A DNA stretch of 64,000 nucleotides from Rhizomicrobium palustre (GCF_011761565.1 NZ_JAASRM010000001.1:2914139-2978138), one strand, 5' to 3'; shown: positions 8,585 to 19,439, counted from the first letter of the stretch. The notes: generated from the letters alone by a model not told the origin. A program made the numbers and translations.

Positions 8585-9289
8585 TCAGAGTAGCGAAGCG
8601 GCCTTCTGGTCCAACAGCCAGACGACATCGCCCACAGGTTTCAGCCGTCCGCCGGGCAAATCGTGATCGCCCGCGCGCACCCGCCGCACGGCTTCGGCTT
8701 TATCGCTGCCCGTCACGAGGAACGCCGTGATACGCGAGGACTCGACGCAAGGGTAGGTGAGGGTGAGGCGCACTTCGGGGCGCCCCGTCGGCACTGCCGC
8801 AACCCATTTGGTCTTTTCGTCCAGAACCGGGTTGTTCGGGAAGAGCGAGCAGATATGCCCGTCGCTGCCAAGCCCGATCAGCACCAGATCGAACAGCGGC
8901 CGCGCCGGATCGAGGGTCTCTGCGCCGTAATCATCCTTGAGTTCGGCTTCATAAAGCGCGGCAGCATCATCGGCATGGCCGCCCACCGGCATGGGCCGGA
9001 TCTGCTCCGGCTTCACGCTGATATGGGAGAGGAGGGTCTCCTGCGCCATGCGGTAATTGCTGTCGGGATGGTCGTGCGGCACGAAGCGCTCGTCGATCCA
9101 ATAAAACACCACCTTGGACCAATCGATCCGGCGCAGCGACAGCTCACCAAAGAGCAGCCGCGGCGTCGATCCGCCCGAAAGCGCGATGCGGAAGGTGCCC
9201 TCATGGGCGGCGATCAGCCCTGCGATCCAGTCGGCAGCGGCCAGCGCCGTGTCCTGCGGATCGGCGAAGATTTCAGTACGCGGCGCCAT
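8585..9289 (-). CDS. pgl: 6-phosphogluconolactonase
   Basis: A 234-residue cytosolic enzyme that hydrolyses 6-phosphogluconolactone to 6-phosphogluconate in the oxidative pentose-phosphate (or Entner-Doudoroff) pathway. Family motifs are IALSGGSTPRLLFGEL (about residues 37-52), VVFYWIDERFVPHDHPDSN, and LIGLGSDGHICSLFP with the catalytic DGHI. Three starts are possible in a row (GTG 9295, ATG 9292, ATG 9289); the last gives the best distance from AAGGGG. It lies about 10 bp after the stop of gnd, so the two are translated from one transcript. No zwf gene is present in the window. Confidence 0.93.
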   Translation of the reverse strand: MAPRTEIFADPQDTALAAADWIAGLIAAHEGTFRIALSGGSTPRLLFGELSLRRIDWSKVVFYWIDERFVPHDHPDSNYRMAQETLLSHISVKPEQIRPMPVGGHADDAAALYEAELKDDYGAETLDPARPLFDLVLIGLGSDGHICSLFPNNPVLDEKTKWVAAVPTGRPEVRLTLTYPCVESSRITAFLVTGSDKAEAVRRVRAGDHDLPGGRLKPVGDVVWLLDQKAASLL

Positions 9290-9298
9290 CATCACCCC

Positions 9299-10273
9299 TT
9301 ACTTCGGCTCGACATGGCCGCCGAACTTGGCGCGCATGGCCGAGAGCAGGCGATTGGCAAAGCTGCCCGGGCGGCGCGAGGAGAAGCGCGCGTAGAGCGA
9401 AGCCGAAAGCACATGCGCGGGCACGGCTTCTTCGATGGCGGCTTCCACGGTCCAGCGGCCTTCGCCGGAATCCGAAACAATGCCGGTGAAATTGTCGAGG
9501 GCGGGCTTTTCGGCCAACGCCTGCGAGGTGAGATCGAGTAGCCAGGAGCTCACCACACTGCCGCGGCGCCATACTTCGGCGATATCGGGCAGGTCGAGGG
9601 TGAAGCGCTCGGCTTCCGGCAGGTCTTCATTGGCGCGGCCCTGCATGATTTCGAAGCCTTCCGCGAAGGCCTGCATCATGCCGTACTCGATGCCGTTATG
9701 GACCATCTTGACGAAATGGCCCGAGCCCGCGGGCCCGCAATGCATATAGCCTTGCTCCACGCGCGGATCGCGGCTTTCGCGGTTCGGGGTCTTGTCGATG
9801 CTGCCTACACCCGGAGCAAGCGTGGCGAAAATCGGATCGAGACGATCCACGGCGCCCTTATCGCCGCCGATCATCATGCAATAGCCGCGGTCGAGGCCCC
9901 ACACCCCGCCAGAGGTGCCGACATCGATATAAGTGAGGGATTTTTCGCGTAAAGCGGCGGCGCGGCGAACGTCGTCCTTGTAATAGGTGTTGCCGCCGTC
10001 GATCACCGTGTCTCCGGCAGACAGAAGTCCGGAGAGCACGGCGATGCAGTCTTCGGTGATCTTGCCGGCTGGCAGCATCACCCAAACCGCGCGCGGGGCC
10101 TTCAATTTCGCCACCAGATCCTCGAGAGAACCGGCGGGCATGGCCCCTTCGCGCGACAGTGCCTGAACGGCGTCCTTACTGACGTCGTAGGCGACGATCT
10201 CGTGACCGCCTCGCATGAGCCTCCGGGCAATATTGGCACCCATCCGGCCCAGTCCGACGATCGCGATTTGCAT
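9299..10273 (-). CDS. gnd: 6-phosphogluconate dehydrogenase, short NAD-type
   Basis: A 324-residue decarboxylating 6-phosphogluconate dehydrogenase (product ribulose-5-phosphate and CO2). The short length and the AYDVSKDAV stretch after strand 2 fit the NAD-preferring GndA/YqeC-like subfamily, not the 470-residue NADP enzyme. Visible motifs are the Rossmann loop [14 protein letters not shown] (residues 4-17), [22 protein letters not shown], the substrate loop [21 protein letters not shown], and [21 protein letters not shown] with the catalytic lysine. AGGAG precedes the ATG by 5 bases. It is the second gene of the leftward operon, 8 bp after tal-pgi. Cofactor preference is inferred from length and subfamily. 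Confidence 0.92.
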   Translation of the reverse strand: MQIAIVGLGRMGANIARRLMRGGHEIVAYDVSKDAVQALSREGAMPAGSLEDLVAKLKAPRAVWVMLPAGKITEDCIAVLSGLLSAGDTVIDGGNTYYKDDVRRAAALREKSLTYIDVGTSGGVWGLDRGYCMMIGGDKGAVDRLDPIFATLAPGVGSIDKTPNRESRDPRVEQGYMHCGPAGSGHFVKMVHNGIEYGMMQAFAEGFEIMQGRANEDLPEAERFTLDLPDIAEVWRRGSVVSSWLLDLTSQALAEKPALDNFTGIVSDSGEGRWTVEAAIEEAVPAHVLSASLYARFSSRRPGSFANRLLSAMRAKFGGHVEPK

Positions 10274-10281
10274 GGCAACTC

Positions 10282-13089
10282 CTACTTCAATGCGGCTTCC
10301 ACAGCGCGGGCGAGGGTCTTCAGACCTTCATCCACGGTGTCCAGATGGACACGAATAGCCCGGCGCCCGCGTTCCGTCAGAACGGCCAGATCGCCTGCGG
10401 CTTGCGCATCGATCACCGCCCCGAAGGTGTACCCGCGGCCCGGAACCGCGACATCGTGTACATGCTTGCAGGTAACTTGCAAGAAAACACCGCTGGCCGG
10501 TCCACCTTTATAGCCTTGACCGGTGGAGTGCAGGAAGCGCGGGCCAAAGCCCAGGCCAACCGCCGCGCCGGTCTTGTCACGCAGGGCCGCCCGCATGGCG
10601 TCGAAATCCGCCGTATGGGCCGCGTTACGCTCGATAAAGGCGACGAGGGCGATGTAATCGCCAGCGCCGACCCGCTTGAAGTGCGCCGCAAGGCAATCTT
10701 CCAGGGTTTCAGCCCCGGCGAGCGCCTTGGCATTGGCCGGATCGGCATAGACGGAGATACCGTTACGGGCAAAGACCGGCTTTTCCGAATCCTTGGCGCC
10801 GCCAGCTTCCATCAACGCACGCGCCTTGACCTTGGCAGCTTCCACGTCGGGTTGATCGAACGGGTTGATGCCGAGGAAGGAGCCTGCAACCGCGGTGGCG
10901 ATTTCGAAGATGTAGAAGAGGCGCGCGAGCTGATAGGGCCCGTCAACCTCAACTTCGATCACCGGATGGCCAAGCGGCTTCAGCGCGCCGACGAGGTTGT
11001 CATGCGCTTCTTCTCCCTTCAGCTTCAGCACCACGAAAACGCGGTCTTCGCCGTAAGCCGAAGCGGAGCCGACCGGCTCGCCGTCGAACGGAATGATGCC
11101 CTTGCCGAGCTTGCCGGTGGATTCAGCAACGAGCTGTTCCAGCCAGGCGCCGAAGCTCGAAAGCCCCTTGGAGGCCAGAACCGTCAGCTTGTCACGACCG
11201 CGCAGGGCCAGCGTGCCAAGCGCGATACCGATCTGCGCGCCCGGATTGGTCGGGGGCGGGGAGAGCGGGCCGCAAGCAGCTTCGGCGGCGAGGGCTTCCT
11301 TGATGAAGGCGTCGATATTCACGCCCATCGCGGCGGCAGCGACCAGACCGAAGTTGGAGAGCACCGAATAGCGCCCGCCGATGGACTTTTCGCCCGGGAA
11401 GATGGCCGAGAAGCCTTCCGCCGTCGCGTCCTTCTCGAGCGAGGAGCCCGGGTCGGTGATGGCGACGAAATGCGAAGCGGCCTTGTTCTTGCCGACGGCC
11501 TGCGCCACGCGATCGAAGTAGTAGTCCTTGAACAGGTTCGGTTCGAGGGTCGAGCCGGACTTGGAGGCGACGATGAACAAGGTGGTGGCGATGGCGATGT
11601 TCTTGTCGAGGGTCTGCACTTCATCCGGATCGGTGGAGTCGAGGATGTGGAACTTGGTCCCCGGCACCAGCACTTCGCGCAGCACTTCGGCGCCGAGGCT
11701 CGAGCCGCCCATGCCGAGCAGCACGACATCGCTCCACGAACCGGCCTTCACCTTGGCCTGGAAGGCTTCGAGCGAGGCCTGATGGCCCTTCGCCTTGGTG
11801 GGGGCATCGAGCCAGCCGAGCCACTTATCTTCATCGGCGCGGGCCCAGATGGTGGTGTCCTTGGCCCAGACTTTGCGAATGTTGCCCGCCTTGGTCCAGG
11901 CCTTCTGCGCCGCCGTCACGGCTTCTTCATTGCCCGCGAGGCTCCAGGAGATGCGCAGCTTCTTGCCGGTGATCTCATCGCACTTGCCGGCGATGGCACC
12001 GAAGAGATTGTCGGCGGCAACCGCGAAGAGTTCCACGCCTTCTTCCACCAGCTTGGTGGTGATGGCGTCGAGGTCGATACCGAGGCCGGGCAGGGCCGCG
12101 AGCACCGCATGCGCGCCTTCGACATCAGCCTTGATGGTATCGGCGGCAGGCTTGCCGTGATCGCGGAAGGCTTCCACGGTCGCGGGCGGCATGGTGTTCA
12201 CGGTGTTGTCGCCGATCAGCGTGTCGACATAGAGCGTATCGGGATAGGCCTTGCTCTTCACGCCGGTGGAGGCCCAGAGCAGGCGTTGCGGACGCGCGCC
12301 GCGCTTGGCGAGCGCTTCCCAGCGCGGGCCGGAGAAGATTTCTTCGTAAGCGACATAAGCGAGCTTGGCATTGGCGATGGCGGTCTTACCGGCCAGGGCT
12401 TCGATGCGGGCTTTCTCGTCGCCGGTGGCTTCCGCCGCCTTCTTGGCGAGGAGAGCGTCGATCTTGGCGTCGATGCGGGAAACGAAGAAGCTCGCCACGC
12501 TCGACACGGTCGACAGATCGTAATCCTTCGGCAGGCCTTCCAGGCCCGCGATATAGGCCAGCGCGACCTTCTTATACATCTCCTGCGAGAAGAGCAGGGT
12601 GACGTTGATGTTGATGCCTTCCGACAGGAGCGTCTGGATCGCCGGAATGCCCTCATGCGTCGCAGGCACCTTGATCATCGCGTTTTCGCGGCCGATCTCT
12701 TTCCAGAGATGGCGGGCTTCGACCAGGGTCGCTTCGGTGTCGAGTGCAAGATAGGGATTGCACTCCATCGAGACGAAGCCGTCGGCCTTCTTGGTGGCGT
12801 CATAGACCGGGCGGAGCACGTCGCAGGCCGCCTTGATGTCGGTGATGGCGAGGCTGTTGAAGATCAGGCCGATCTCGGCTTTGCCCGCATCCAGGAGCGA
12901 TCGGATCTCATCATCATACTCATTGGTATGGCCCATCGATTTTTCGAAAATCGCCGGGTTGGAGGTCACCCCCTTGATGCCTTCTTCCTGCACCAGCCGG
13001 GCGAGATCGCCGCTGCGCACCAGCCCGCGGCCGAGGTTGTCGAGCCAAGGGGCCTGTCCGAATTTTTCAAGTTCTTTTAGGGGGTTCAT
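10282..13089 (-). CDS. tal-pgi: Bifunctional transaldolase / glucose-6-phosphate isomerase
   Basis: A 935-residue fusion of two sugar-phosphate enzymes. About residues 1-365 are a transaldolase ([20 protein letters not shown] at the start; the Schiff-base lysine is expected at [13 protein letters not shown] or the IKVPATHEG strand; then [14 protein letters not shown]). The remainder is a phosphoglucose isomerase: [27 protein letters not shown], and [18 protein letters not shown]-terminal extension shows [11 protein letters not shown]. The ATG at 13089 has GGAG 7 bases before it and is preferred to one 15 bases upstream. As first gene of the operon it would link glycolytic and pentose-phosphate pools. 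Such fusions are known in some acetic-acid bacteria and other alphaproteobacteria. Confidence 0.93.
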   Translation of the reverse strand: MNPLKELEKFGQAPWLDNLGRGLVRSGDLARLVQEEGIKGVTSNPAIFEKSMGHTNEYDDEIRSLLDAGKAEIGLIFNSLAITDIKAACDVLRPVYDATKKADGFVSMECNPYLALDTEATLVEARHLWKEIGRENAMIKVPATHEGIPAIQTLLSEGININVTLLFSQEMYKKVALAYIAGLEGLPKDYDLSTVSSVASFFVSRIDAKIDALLAKKAAEATGDEKARIEALAGKTAIANAKLAYVAYEEIFSGPRWEALAKRGARPQRLLWASTGVKSKAYPDTLYVDTLIGDNTVNTMPPATVEAFRDHGKPAADTIKADVEGAHAVLAALPGLGIDLDAITTKLVEEGVELFAVAADNLFGAIAGKCDEITGKKLRISWSLAGNEEAVTAAQKAWTKAGNIRKVWAKDTTIWARADEDKWLGWLDAPTKAKGHQASLEAFQAKVKAGSWSDVVLLGMGGSSLGAEVLREVLVPGTKFHILDSTDPDEVQTLDKNIAIATTLFIVASKSGSTLEPNLFKDYYFDRVAQAVGKNKAASHFVAITDPGSSLEKDATAEGFSAIFPGEKSIGGRYSVLSNFGLVAAAAMGVNIDAFIKEALAAEAACGPLSPPPTNPGAQIGIALGTLALRGRDKLTVLASKGLSSFGAWLEQLVAESTGKLGKGIIPFDGEPVGSASAYGEDRVFVVLKLKGEEAHDNLVGALKPLGHPVIEVEVDGPYQLARLFYIFEIATAVAGSFLGINPFDQPDVEAAKVKARALMEAGGAKDSEKPVFARNGISVYADPANAKALAGAETLEDCLAAHFKRVGAGDYIALVAFIERNAAHTADFDAMRAALRDKTGAAVGLGFGPRFLHSTGQGYKGGPASGVFLQVTCKHVHDVAVPGRGYTFGAVIDAQAAGDLAVLTERGRRAIRVHLDTVDEGLKTLARAVEAALK

Positions 13090-13195
13090 AGGGTCGCTCC
13101 GCAACGGAAAACACTGGACGCAGAACGGAATATCCTGCGTGGCTGTAATCGGATAGTCGTCTAACGCTGTCTTATATGCGCATCAAGGCAGCGAA

Positions 13196-14062
13196 ATGAA
13201 AGGTCTGACAAGAATGAAGCTGGTGACTTTTGCTACCGGTGGACAAGCGGCGATAGGCCGCGTGGAAGAGGGCGGAATCCTGCCCCTGCCGTTCGGTTTC
13301 GGCAGCATGATTGATCTGATAAATCACTGGCCGGAGCGAGAAGCGCAGGTCCGTAACGTCACCCAGACGACAGCGTTGGAAAAGTTGCCCCTGAAAGAGG
13401 CGATTTTGCTGCCGCCGATTCCCCGTCCCGGTAAAATCCTCGCCATCGGTCTCAACTATGCCGATCACATCCGCGAGATGGGCGGCGAAATCCCTGAGCG
13501 CCAGGTTTGGTTTTGCAAGCAGCCGACTGCGGCGAACGGTCCATTTCAGCCCATTATACTGCCCAAGGTTGCACGCGAGGTCGATTATGAAGCCGAGCTT
13601 GTGGCTGTAATCGGCAAGGGCGGGCGCCATATTTCCCGTGAAGAGGCTCCCAACCACGTTTTCGGATATTGCGTCGGCAATGATGTCAGCGTGCGCGACT
13701 GGCAGATGGCGACCAGCCAGTGGATGCTGGGCAAGTCCTTTGACACCCACGCCCCCTTCGGCCCCTGGATCACCACCGCGGACGAAATCGGCGATCCCCA
13801 TGGTCTTGGCGTGCGCGCCTTCGTCAATGGCGAGCTGCGCCAGGATTCGGATACCTCTAACCTTGTCTTCGATCTTTGGGAACAGATCGCGCTGGTCAGC
13901 CAGGTGATGACGCTCGAACCCGGCGACCTCATCTTCACCGGCACGCCCGGCGGGGTCGGCATGGGCTTCAAGCCACCGCGATATCTGGGCGATGGCGATA
14001 TTGTCCGTATAGAGATCGACCGCCTTGGCACCATCGAGGCGGTGTGCGAGCGGGAAGAGTAA
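13196..14062 (+). CDS. Fumarylacetoacetate hydrolase-family protein
   Basis: A 288-residue enzyme of the FAH superfamily (acylpyruvate hydrolases, 2-oxo-acid decarboxylases and related metal-dependent enzymes). The N-terminal domain is followed by the core: ILAIGLNYADHIREMG, VDYEAELVAVIG with the E-x-E metal ligands, FGYCVGNDVSVRDWQ, GKSFDTHAPFGPWI, and LEPGDLIFTGTPGGVG. A second ATG at 13214 (MKLVTF) matches the usual family N terminus; the first has the better ribosome-binding site (AAGG, 7-base spacing). It is divergent from tal-pgi. The substrate cannot be read from the sequence; candidates are beta-keto acids or products of aromatic or sugar-acid breakdown. Confidence 0.85.
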   Translation: MKGLTRMKLVTFATGGQAAIGRVEEGGILPLPFGFGSMIDLINHWPEREAQVRNVTQTTALEKLPLKEAILLPPIPRPGKILAIGLNYADHIREMGGEIPERQVWFCKQPTAANGPFQPIILPKVAREVDYEAELVAVIGKGGRHISREEAPNHVFGYCVGNDVSVRDWQMATSQWMLGKSFDTHAPFGPWITTADEIGDPHGLGVRAFVNGELRQDSDTSNLVFDLWEQIALVSQVMTLEPGDLIFTGTPGGVGMGFKPPRYLGDGDIVRIEIDRLGTIEAVCEREE

Positions 14063-14227
14063 GGGAAAACCCTTTTTTGGATTTATCCTTGTAAACGCTC
14101 CGGCGCGGCGCCAAGGCGGTGCAATTCCCACATCGCGAGCATGCGGCCGAACATAGAATAACGATATGTAAAATCTATTCGGGCAGGCTTACGGCTGGCC
14201 TGCCTGACGCGGCCACCGGAGCACTCC

Positions 14228-16099
14228 ATGGCCATCAAAGATCTGCCCGTTTCCCGCAAAGTAATTGGTGCTTTTGCGATTGTTTTGCTTACCACCATTG
14301 GCTTGGGGCTGCTCGCGCTGAACGGGCTGTCGCGGCTGGATGGCGATGCCAATGACCTCAGCACCAGTAAAATGCCGGCCATCGAGGTGCTCGGCACCTT
14401 CTCGATGAAGATCACCCATTATCGTGCCTTTCAGGCCTCGATGTTGATGGTGGACGATGCCCAGCGCGTGACCGACACGAAAATCCGCATGCGGGTGGTG
14501 AAGGACGCGGAAGAGGCGTGGAAGAGCTACGACGCCCTGGTTCAGACCGCCGAGGAGCGCAAGCTTGCCGATGATGTCCGGCAGAAATGGGATGCCTATC
14601 TGCCGCTGGAAGAGCACGAATTGGCGTTGCTCAAGAATGAAGGCATGGAGGCCGCCGCCCATTACTACACGCATGAAATGCGCACGGCTTTTTCGGCGTT
14701 GAAAGCGGCCGTCGATAAGACCGTCGCCTTCAAGCATCAGGCAGGTTTGGCCGCAGGCAAACAGGCGCATGCCACTTATCAAGAGGGACGGATTTGGATT
14801 TTCGCAGCGCTGATCTTTGCTGCAGGGCTGGCGTCTTTGGCCGGATATTTCCTGGTCCGCGGAGTCTCGAAGCCACTCCAGCGTATGACAGACGCGATGG
14901 GCGAATTGGCCCGCGGAAATCTCAACGTCGAGGTGCCTTGCGCCGATCAGCTGGATGAAATTGGCCAGCTTGCCGGGGCGATGTCCTCGTTCAAAAATCA
15001 GATTCAAGCTGCCGAGGAAGCCAAGGCCGAGCAGACCGAAGTGATCGTCACCTCCATCGGGACGGGTTTGAACAGCCTTGCGCAGGGCGATCTTACCCAT
15101 CGCATTTCCGCCGAATTAAGCGGCCCCTTTGCCAAGCTGAAGGCCGATTTCAATGCCGCGTTGGAGCGGTTGCAGGACACGGTCGGCCATGTCACGGCGT
15201 CCTCCAATGAGATCGCCAAAAGCGCCGAGGAAATCGCGCTTTCTGCCGATGATCTTTCGCGCCGCACCGAGCATCAGGCTGCGGGCTTGGAGGAAACCGC
15301 TGCGGCCCTCGAACAGATCACGGCCACGGTTGGGCAGACCGCGCTGAACGCCAAAACCGCGACCAAGAGCGCGGCCGATGCCATGATTGCGGCTGAGGAT
15401 GGCGGGCGCGTTGTCGGAACGGCCATCAGCGCCATGGACGCCATCGCGCAGTCCTCCAAGCAGATCACCGATATCATCGGTGTGATCGATGAGATCGCCT
15501 TCCAAACCAATCTTCTGGCGTTGAATGCGGGTGTCGAAGCGGCGCGCGCGGGCGATGCGGGCAGGGGCTTTGCCGTGGTCGCCAGTGAGGTTCGTGCGCT
15601 GGCGCAACGATCGGGGCAGGCCGCCAAAGAGATTAAGACGCTGATCCAGACCTCTGGTTCGCATGTGGAAAGCGGCGTCAAGCTGGTGGGCGAATCCGGC
15701 TCGGCGCTGCAGCGCATTGTCGAACAGGTGCAGCAGATCAATTCGCTGGTCGGCGAAATCGCCAAAGCCGCGGCCCAGCAGTCCCAAGGTGTTGAGGAAG
15801 TGAATAAGGCGGTGTCGCAGATGGATCAGACGGTGCAGCAGAACGCCGCCATGGTCGATGAAAGCACCGCCGCCTCGCGCAATCTCGCAGCCGAGACGGA
15901 ACGCCTGCGCAACTTCGTGGGCTTTTTCTCGACCGGCGGGGAGGGCCTCAGTTCGGCTCCGCTGCGTAGCCCCGCTAAACCCGCCGCGAAACCCGCTGCG
16001 AAGCCCCGCGTCGCTGCGCAAGTTCGCCCCGCCAAACGCACCGTCAACGCGCCCGCGGCACCTGCGGCCTCAACCGATGACGGCTGGTCGGAGTTTTAA
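14228..16099 (+). CDS. Methyl-accepting chemotaxis protein (solitary copy, array-related)
   Basis: A 623-residue transmembrane chemoreceptor. TM1 spans about residues 12-33, a periplasmic helical ligand-binding domain of about 150 residues follows, and TM2 is at about 186-208 ([21 protein letters not shown]). A HAMP domain comes next ([25 protein letters not shown]), then a second HAMP-like unit ([14 protein letters not shown]), and the long signalling coiled coil with hairpin tip [23 protein letters not shown]. It ends GWSEF, a W-x-x-F tail of the type that tethers CheR/CheB. GGAG lies 6 bases before the ATG. It is a paralogue of the five tandem receptors at 41.9-51.8 kb. The ligand is unknown. 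Confidence 0.93.
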   Translation: MAIKDLPVSRKVIGAFAIVLLTTIGLGLLALNGLSRLDGDANDLSTSKMPAIEVLGTFSMKITHYRAFQASMLMVDDAQRVTDTKIRMRVVKDAEEAWKSYDALVQTAEERKLADDVRQKWDAYLPLEEHELALLKNEGMEAAAHYYTHEMRTAFSALKAAVDKTVAFKHQAGLAAGKQAHATYQEGRIWIFAALIFAAGLASLAGYFLVRGVSKPLQRMTDAMGELARGNLNVEVPCADQLDEIGQLAGAMSSFKNQIQAAEEAKAEQTEVIVTSIGTGLNSLAQGDLTHRISAELSGPFAKLKADFNAALERLQDTVGHVTASSNEIAKSAEEIALSADDLSRRTEHQAAGLEETAAALEQITATVGQTALNAKTATKSAADAMIAAEDGGRVVGTAISAMDAIAQSSKQITDIIGVIDEIAFQTNLLALNAGVEAARAGDAGRGFAVVASEVRALAQRSGQAAKEIKTLIQTSGSHVESGVKLVGESGSALQRIVEQVQQINSLVGEIAKAAAQQSQGVEEVNKAVSQMDQTVQQNAAMVDESTAASRNLAAETERLRNFVGFFSTGGEGLSSAPLRSPAKPAAKPAAKPRVAAQVRPAKRTVNAPAAPAASTDDGWSEF

Positions 16100-16108
16100 G
16101 CGTTGTCC

Positions 16109-16218
16109 CCTCTCCCCCATTGTGGGAGAGGGCGCAAAATCTTGTACTTAGCCAAGCACGAATGGCCTCAGAACGGATCCGGGTGCGAGGCTAAGTGCTA
16201 GATTTTGCGGGTGAGGGG
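16109..16218 (+). repeat. Two-hairpin intergenic repeat element, long form
   Basis: The first hairpin is CCTCTCCC (16109-16116) pairing with GGGAGAGG (16124-16131). The second is a 20-base arm (16134-16153, starting GCAAAATCTTG) pairing with 16189-16208 (ending AGATTTTGC) with three mismatches, around a 35-base loop. GGGTGAGGGG then closes the element. The order of parts matches the elements at 29799 and 30415. It lies directly after the chemoreceptor stop and may also end transcription. Confidence 0.65.
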
Positions 16219-16253
16219 AACGCCGCGGCACGAAGGCTGCCGATCTTGCCTTA

Positions 16254-17186
16254 TCAGTCCTCATCGACGAAGAAATCTTCGTCTATTCTCTTGAACTCAA
16301 TCTTCCGATTGATGCGAACGCCGACATTATGCTCGATCATAAGGTCTGCGAGGGTAGTGCCGTCTATCAGTATCACGCGCTGCGTCAAATGCTTCGCATA
16401 GTCCCGCGCCTGAGTGCTGAATGAGGACGTAGTTACGAAGACGCCTTTGGTTGCGCCAAAGCCTACCAAGCTACCAACGAAGGCCTGAACGTCCGGACGG
16501 CCAACCGTAGAACCGGCGGCGTATCTTTTCGCTTGGATGTACACGCGGTCGAGCCCAAGCCGATCCTCATTGACCACGCCATCAACGCCGCCATCGCCTG
16601 TTCGGCCCAATTGCTGGGCTGCGTCCTTGTGCGATCCGCCATATCCCATCGCAACCAGAAGATCGACAATCGTCTGTTCGAAAAATGCCGGACTATTTCG
16701 TGATATCCGGTCAAGCAGCTCGGCGCGCAGAGCAAGCGTGAGCTTCTTATGGGCTGTATCGATTTCTTCCTCCGGCGTCTGCGCGCTATCGGTGTTGCTG
16801 GTAATTTCTTGCGCATTTGACGACGGTTCGGCCGCAGTTGCCGTGTCTGGACGGTAAAACTCTTTAAAAGAGGGGATTTCCAGTAAAAGCCTGAGATCGA
16901 TTTTGTCTATGCCGCGCCGGAGGAGCTCTTTACCGGCCTCTGTGGCAATGAAACGTCCGCGGCGCGGAATGCTCATCAATCCGGCTTTGGAGAGGTAGAA
17001 CTTGGCCCAATGCAGCCGGTTGTGAAAAACGCGCTGTTTGCCACTGGGCAGGAGTTCGTTGCGATCGTCTTCAGAAAGGCGGAACTGGTCCGCAATCTCG
17101 CTCTCCACGTCCGAAACGCTTTTTTCCGCTTCCGACGACAACCGGAGAATGGGTAACATCAGTGTCTGATAATCGGGGATAGGCAT
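16254..17186 (-). CDS. Mrr-family restriction endonuclease
   Basis: A 310-residue protein of the Mrr type. The N-terminal half (residues about 1-95) has the Mrr winged-helix look (MLPILRLSSEAEK, KQRVFHNRLHWAKFYLSKAGLM, RGRFIATEAGKELL). After an acidic linker comes a PD-(D/E)xK nuclease domain: FFEQTIVDLLVAMGYGG, then GDGGVDGVVNEDRLGLDRVY with the catalytic Asp, then IQAKRY giving the Q-x-K pair. Mrr enzymes cut DNA carrying foreign methylation and need no partner methylase; none is seen here. The start at 17186 has AGGA 7 bases upstream; longer frames lack one. It may act against phage or plasmid DNA. Confidence 0.88.
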   Translation of the reverse strand: MPIPDYQTLMLPILRLSSEAEKSVSDVESEIADQFRLSEDDRNELLPSGKQRVFHNRLHWAKFYLSKAGLMSIPRRGRFIATEAGKELLRRGIDKIDLRLLLEIPSFKEFYRPDTATAAEPSSNAQEITSNTDSAQTPEEEIDTAHKKLTLALRAELLDRISRNSPAFFEQTIVDLLVAMGYGGSHKDAAQQLGRTGDGGVDGVVNEDRLGLDRVYIQAKRYAAGSTVGRPDVQAFVGSLVGFGATKGVFVTTSSFSTQARDYAKHLTQRVILIDGTTLADLMIEHNVGVRINRKIEFKRIDEDFFVDED

Positions 17187-17666
17187 TTGCTGATCCTGAA
17201 GCGCGATCTGGGACTCTGGAGCGTGCAGACGTACCCTGCAATGGCATTCTGTCCATGCGCCATTCTGGCCCCCTTGAACCACGACCACTCCAACCCCATC
17301 TCAGGGAGTTGGTCTTGGGAGGTCGGGAAAAGTTCTTGTTCTGCCGTCGAATGTGGAAGGGCCCCCCACCCGAAACACACAGAACAATTATATTGCTACA
17401 GCCGAGCCCATTTAGGCTGAAGTCCAAGGCCGTCCAGGGTGGCTTCGAAGTAGAGTGTTTTCTTATTTAGAACAGTATCTTACGCGGAAAATCCCGGGTT
17501 TGTTTTCACGTTTTTGAATCTGGCTTGAAGAGCTCTATCGGCCGCCCGTGAATAATCTTTCGCTGATGCGGCTCAGACACGTCGCGAACGGCGTTTTCGT
17601 TACTATATTGCTGTTTATAGTCGGGGGATGAGGCTGCTTCGGCCGCCGGGAAAAAAGGACATATAC
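17187..17666. other. 480-bp gene-free region between mrr and sppA
   Basis: Both flanking genes are transcribed outward, so promoters for both must lie here. The half nearest sppA is AT-richer (17460-17520). I see no RNA gene, repeat or convincing short gene; the open frames here have no ribosome-binding site and no family features. Confidence 0.5.
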
Positions 17667-19439
17667 ATGGTCGCCTTCTTGCGCTGGGCCGGTTCGATTG
17701 TGGCTGGCACCTTAAATGGCCTCATCAAGTTCACCTTAGCCATATTGCTGATCCTGATTGTGATCAGCCTTTTCGCCATGGCCCGAGGCGACAAGATGCC
17801 GGGCTCCATGGTGCTCTCCATCGACCTGCGCAAGGACGTCGCGGATTCCCGACCCGGAAAATATTCATTTGGCGCTCGCGCCCCCACGGTGCTCGACATC
17901 GTCCTGGGCCTGGATGCCGCCGAGCGTGATCCGCGGGTGAAGGGCGTCTTCCTGCGCCTTGGCACTGGCGCGCTCTCGGTCGCAGAAGCCGAGGAGATCG
18001 GGGCGGCGCTGAAGCGCTTCCGCGCCTCCGGCAAGTTCGTCATCGCCCATGCCCAAGGTTTTGATGGCGCGGGCCTTGGCGATTATGTCACGGCGACTGC
18101 GGCGGACCAGATATGGATGCAGCCCAAATCGAGCTTCGCCGCGGCGGGTGTCGGCGGTGGCGAGTTCTTTGTGCGTGGCCTGCTCGACAAGATCAAAGCC
18201 GAGCCGCAGATCGCCAAGCGTTCTGAATATAAGAGCGCCGCGGACATGTTCATGGAAAGCTCCATGACCAAGGAGGACCGCGAGCAGCTCCAGGAGCTGA
18301 TGAAATCCACCTACGACGCGGCTGTGAACACCGCCGCCGCCGATCGCAAGATTTCGCGTGCGGCGATGGTGGCGGCCCTCGATGCCAGCCCGCAATTCAC
18401 CGAAGACGCCAAGGCCAAGAAGCTGATCGACCAGATCGGGTTCGACGATGACGCACTTGGCGCCGCGCTGAACAAGGCGGGCGGGGATGCGCAGGCTATT
18501 ACCCTGTCGCAATTCCTCGGCGCCAAGGTCGCTTCGGCCTATGGCAGCGGACCCCATATCGCTCTGGTGCAGGCCTCGGGCGAGATCGTGGAAGGCTCCA
18601 CGGGCGGCGGGCCCTTCGACAACAGCTCGGTGATCGCGGGCGATGACATGGCCCATGCCATCCGCGAGGCGACGGCCGACAAAGATGTGAAAGCCATTAT
18701 CCTGCGCGTCGACTCCCCTGGCGGCTCCGTGGCGGCCTCGGACCAGATTTTGGATGCTGTGAAGAAGGCGCAGGCTGCGGGCAAACCCGTGGTGGTGTCG
18801 ATGGGCGGCGTGGCGGCGTCGGGCGGCTATTACATCTCGCTTTCCGCCAACAAGATTGTGGCCCATCCGGCCACGATCACCGGCTCCATCGGTGTGCTCA
18901 CGGGCAAGGTGTCGATCGGCAACACGCTTGGCCTTGTCGGGGTCAAGGGTGAACTCGTCGGTGTCGGCAAGAATGCGCTGATGAATTCGGACCTCGCGCC
19001 CTATACGCCCGAGCAGTGGGCGGCGCTGAATGCCGAAGCTGATGGCATCTATGCAGACTTCACCAAGAAGGTGGCCGAGGGCCGCAAGCTGCCGCTCGCC
19101 AAGGTGCAGGAAGTTGCCCGTGGCCGGGTCTGGACGGGCGCCGACGCCAAGGAGCGTGGCCTCGTCGATAAGCTTGGCGGCTTCTGGGATGCGGCGGATG
19201 TTGCCAAGCGCCTTGCGGGCGTCCCGGCGGGCGATCGCGTGCGCTTCAAGCTCTATCCACGTCAGAAGGGCTTCCTGGAGACGGTGAGTGATTGGCTAAA
19301 TGGTGATGATGACGAAGTGCAGGCCATCGAGAATTTCAAGACTCTGATGACCTCGCCGGTGATCAGCCACACCGCGCATGCGGTGCGTCAGGCGCCGCGC
19401 GCTGGCATTGAGCTGCGCGCGGCCAACCTGCCGGAGTAA
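17667..19439 (+). CDS. sppA: Signal peptide peptidase SppA, 67K type
   Basis: A 590-residue inner-membrane protease that degrades cleaved signal peptides. One N-terminal membrane helix (about residues 10-35) anchors two tandem ClpP-like domains. The Ser/Lys dyad of the E. coli enzyme is conserved: Lys189 in SEYKSAADMF from the first domain and Ser385 in GGVAASGGYY from the second, 196 residues apart. ILRVDSPGGSVAAS is the oxyanion strand region. The start at 17667 has AAGGA 7 bases upstream; an ATG at 17628 would add 13 charged residues ahead of the membrane helix. The gene stands alone, between divergent mrr and a convergent sulfotransferase gene. Confidence 0.94.
   Translation: MVAFLRWAGSIVAGTLNGLIKFTLAILLILIVISLFAMARGDKMPGSMVLSIDLRKDVADSRPGKYSFGARAPTVLDIVLGLDAAERDPRVKGVFLRLGTGALSVAEAEEIGAALKRFRASGKFVIAHAQGFDGAGLGDYVTATAADQIWMQPKSSFAAAGVGGGEFFVRGLLDKIKAEPQIAKRSEYKSAADMFMESSMTKEDREQLQELMKSTYDAAVNTAAADRKISRAAMVAALDASPQFTEDAKAKKLIDQIGFDDDALGAALNKAGGDAQAITLSQFLGAKVASAYGSGPHIALVQASGEIVEGSTGGGPFDNSSVIAGDDMAHAIREATADKDVKAIILRVDSPGGSVAASDQILDAVKKAQAAGKPVVVSMGGVAASGGYYISLSANKIVAHPATITGSIGVLTGKVSIGNTLGLVGVKGELVGVGKNALMNSDLAPYTPEQWAALNAEADGIYADFTKKVAEGRKLPLAKVQEVARGRVWTGADAKERGLVDKLGGFWDAADVAKRLAGVPAGDRVRFKLYPRQKGFLETVSDWLNGDDDEVQAIENFKTLMTSPVISHTAHAVRQAPRAGIELRAANLPE

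Noticed and set aside
10345..13080. A 911-codon open frame on the plus strand opposite tal-pgi
   Set aside because: It mirrors the codon pattern of the minus-strand gene, has no family motif and no ribosome-binding site. High-GC genes often leave such frames open.
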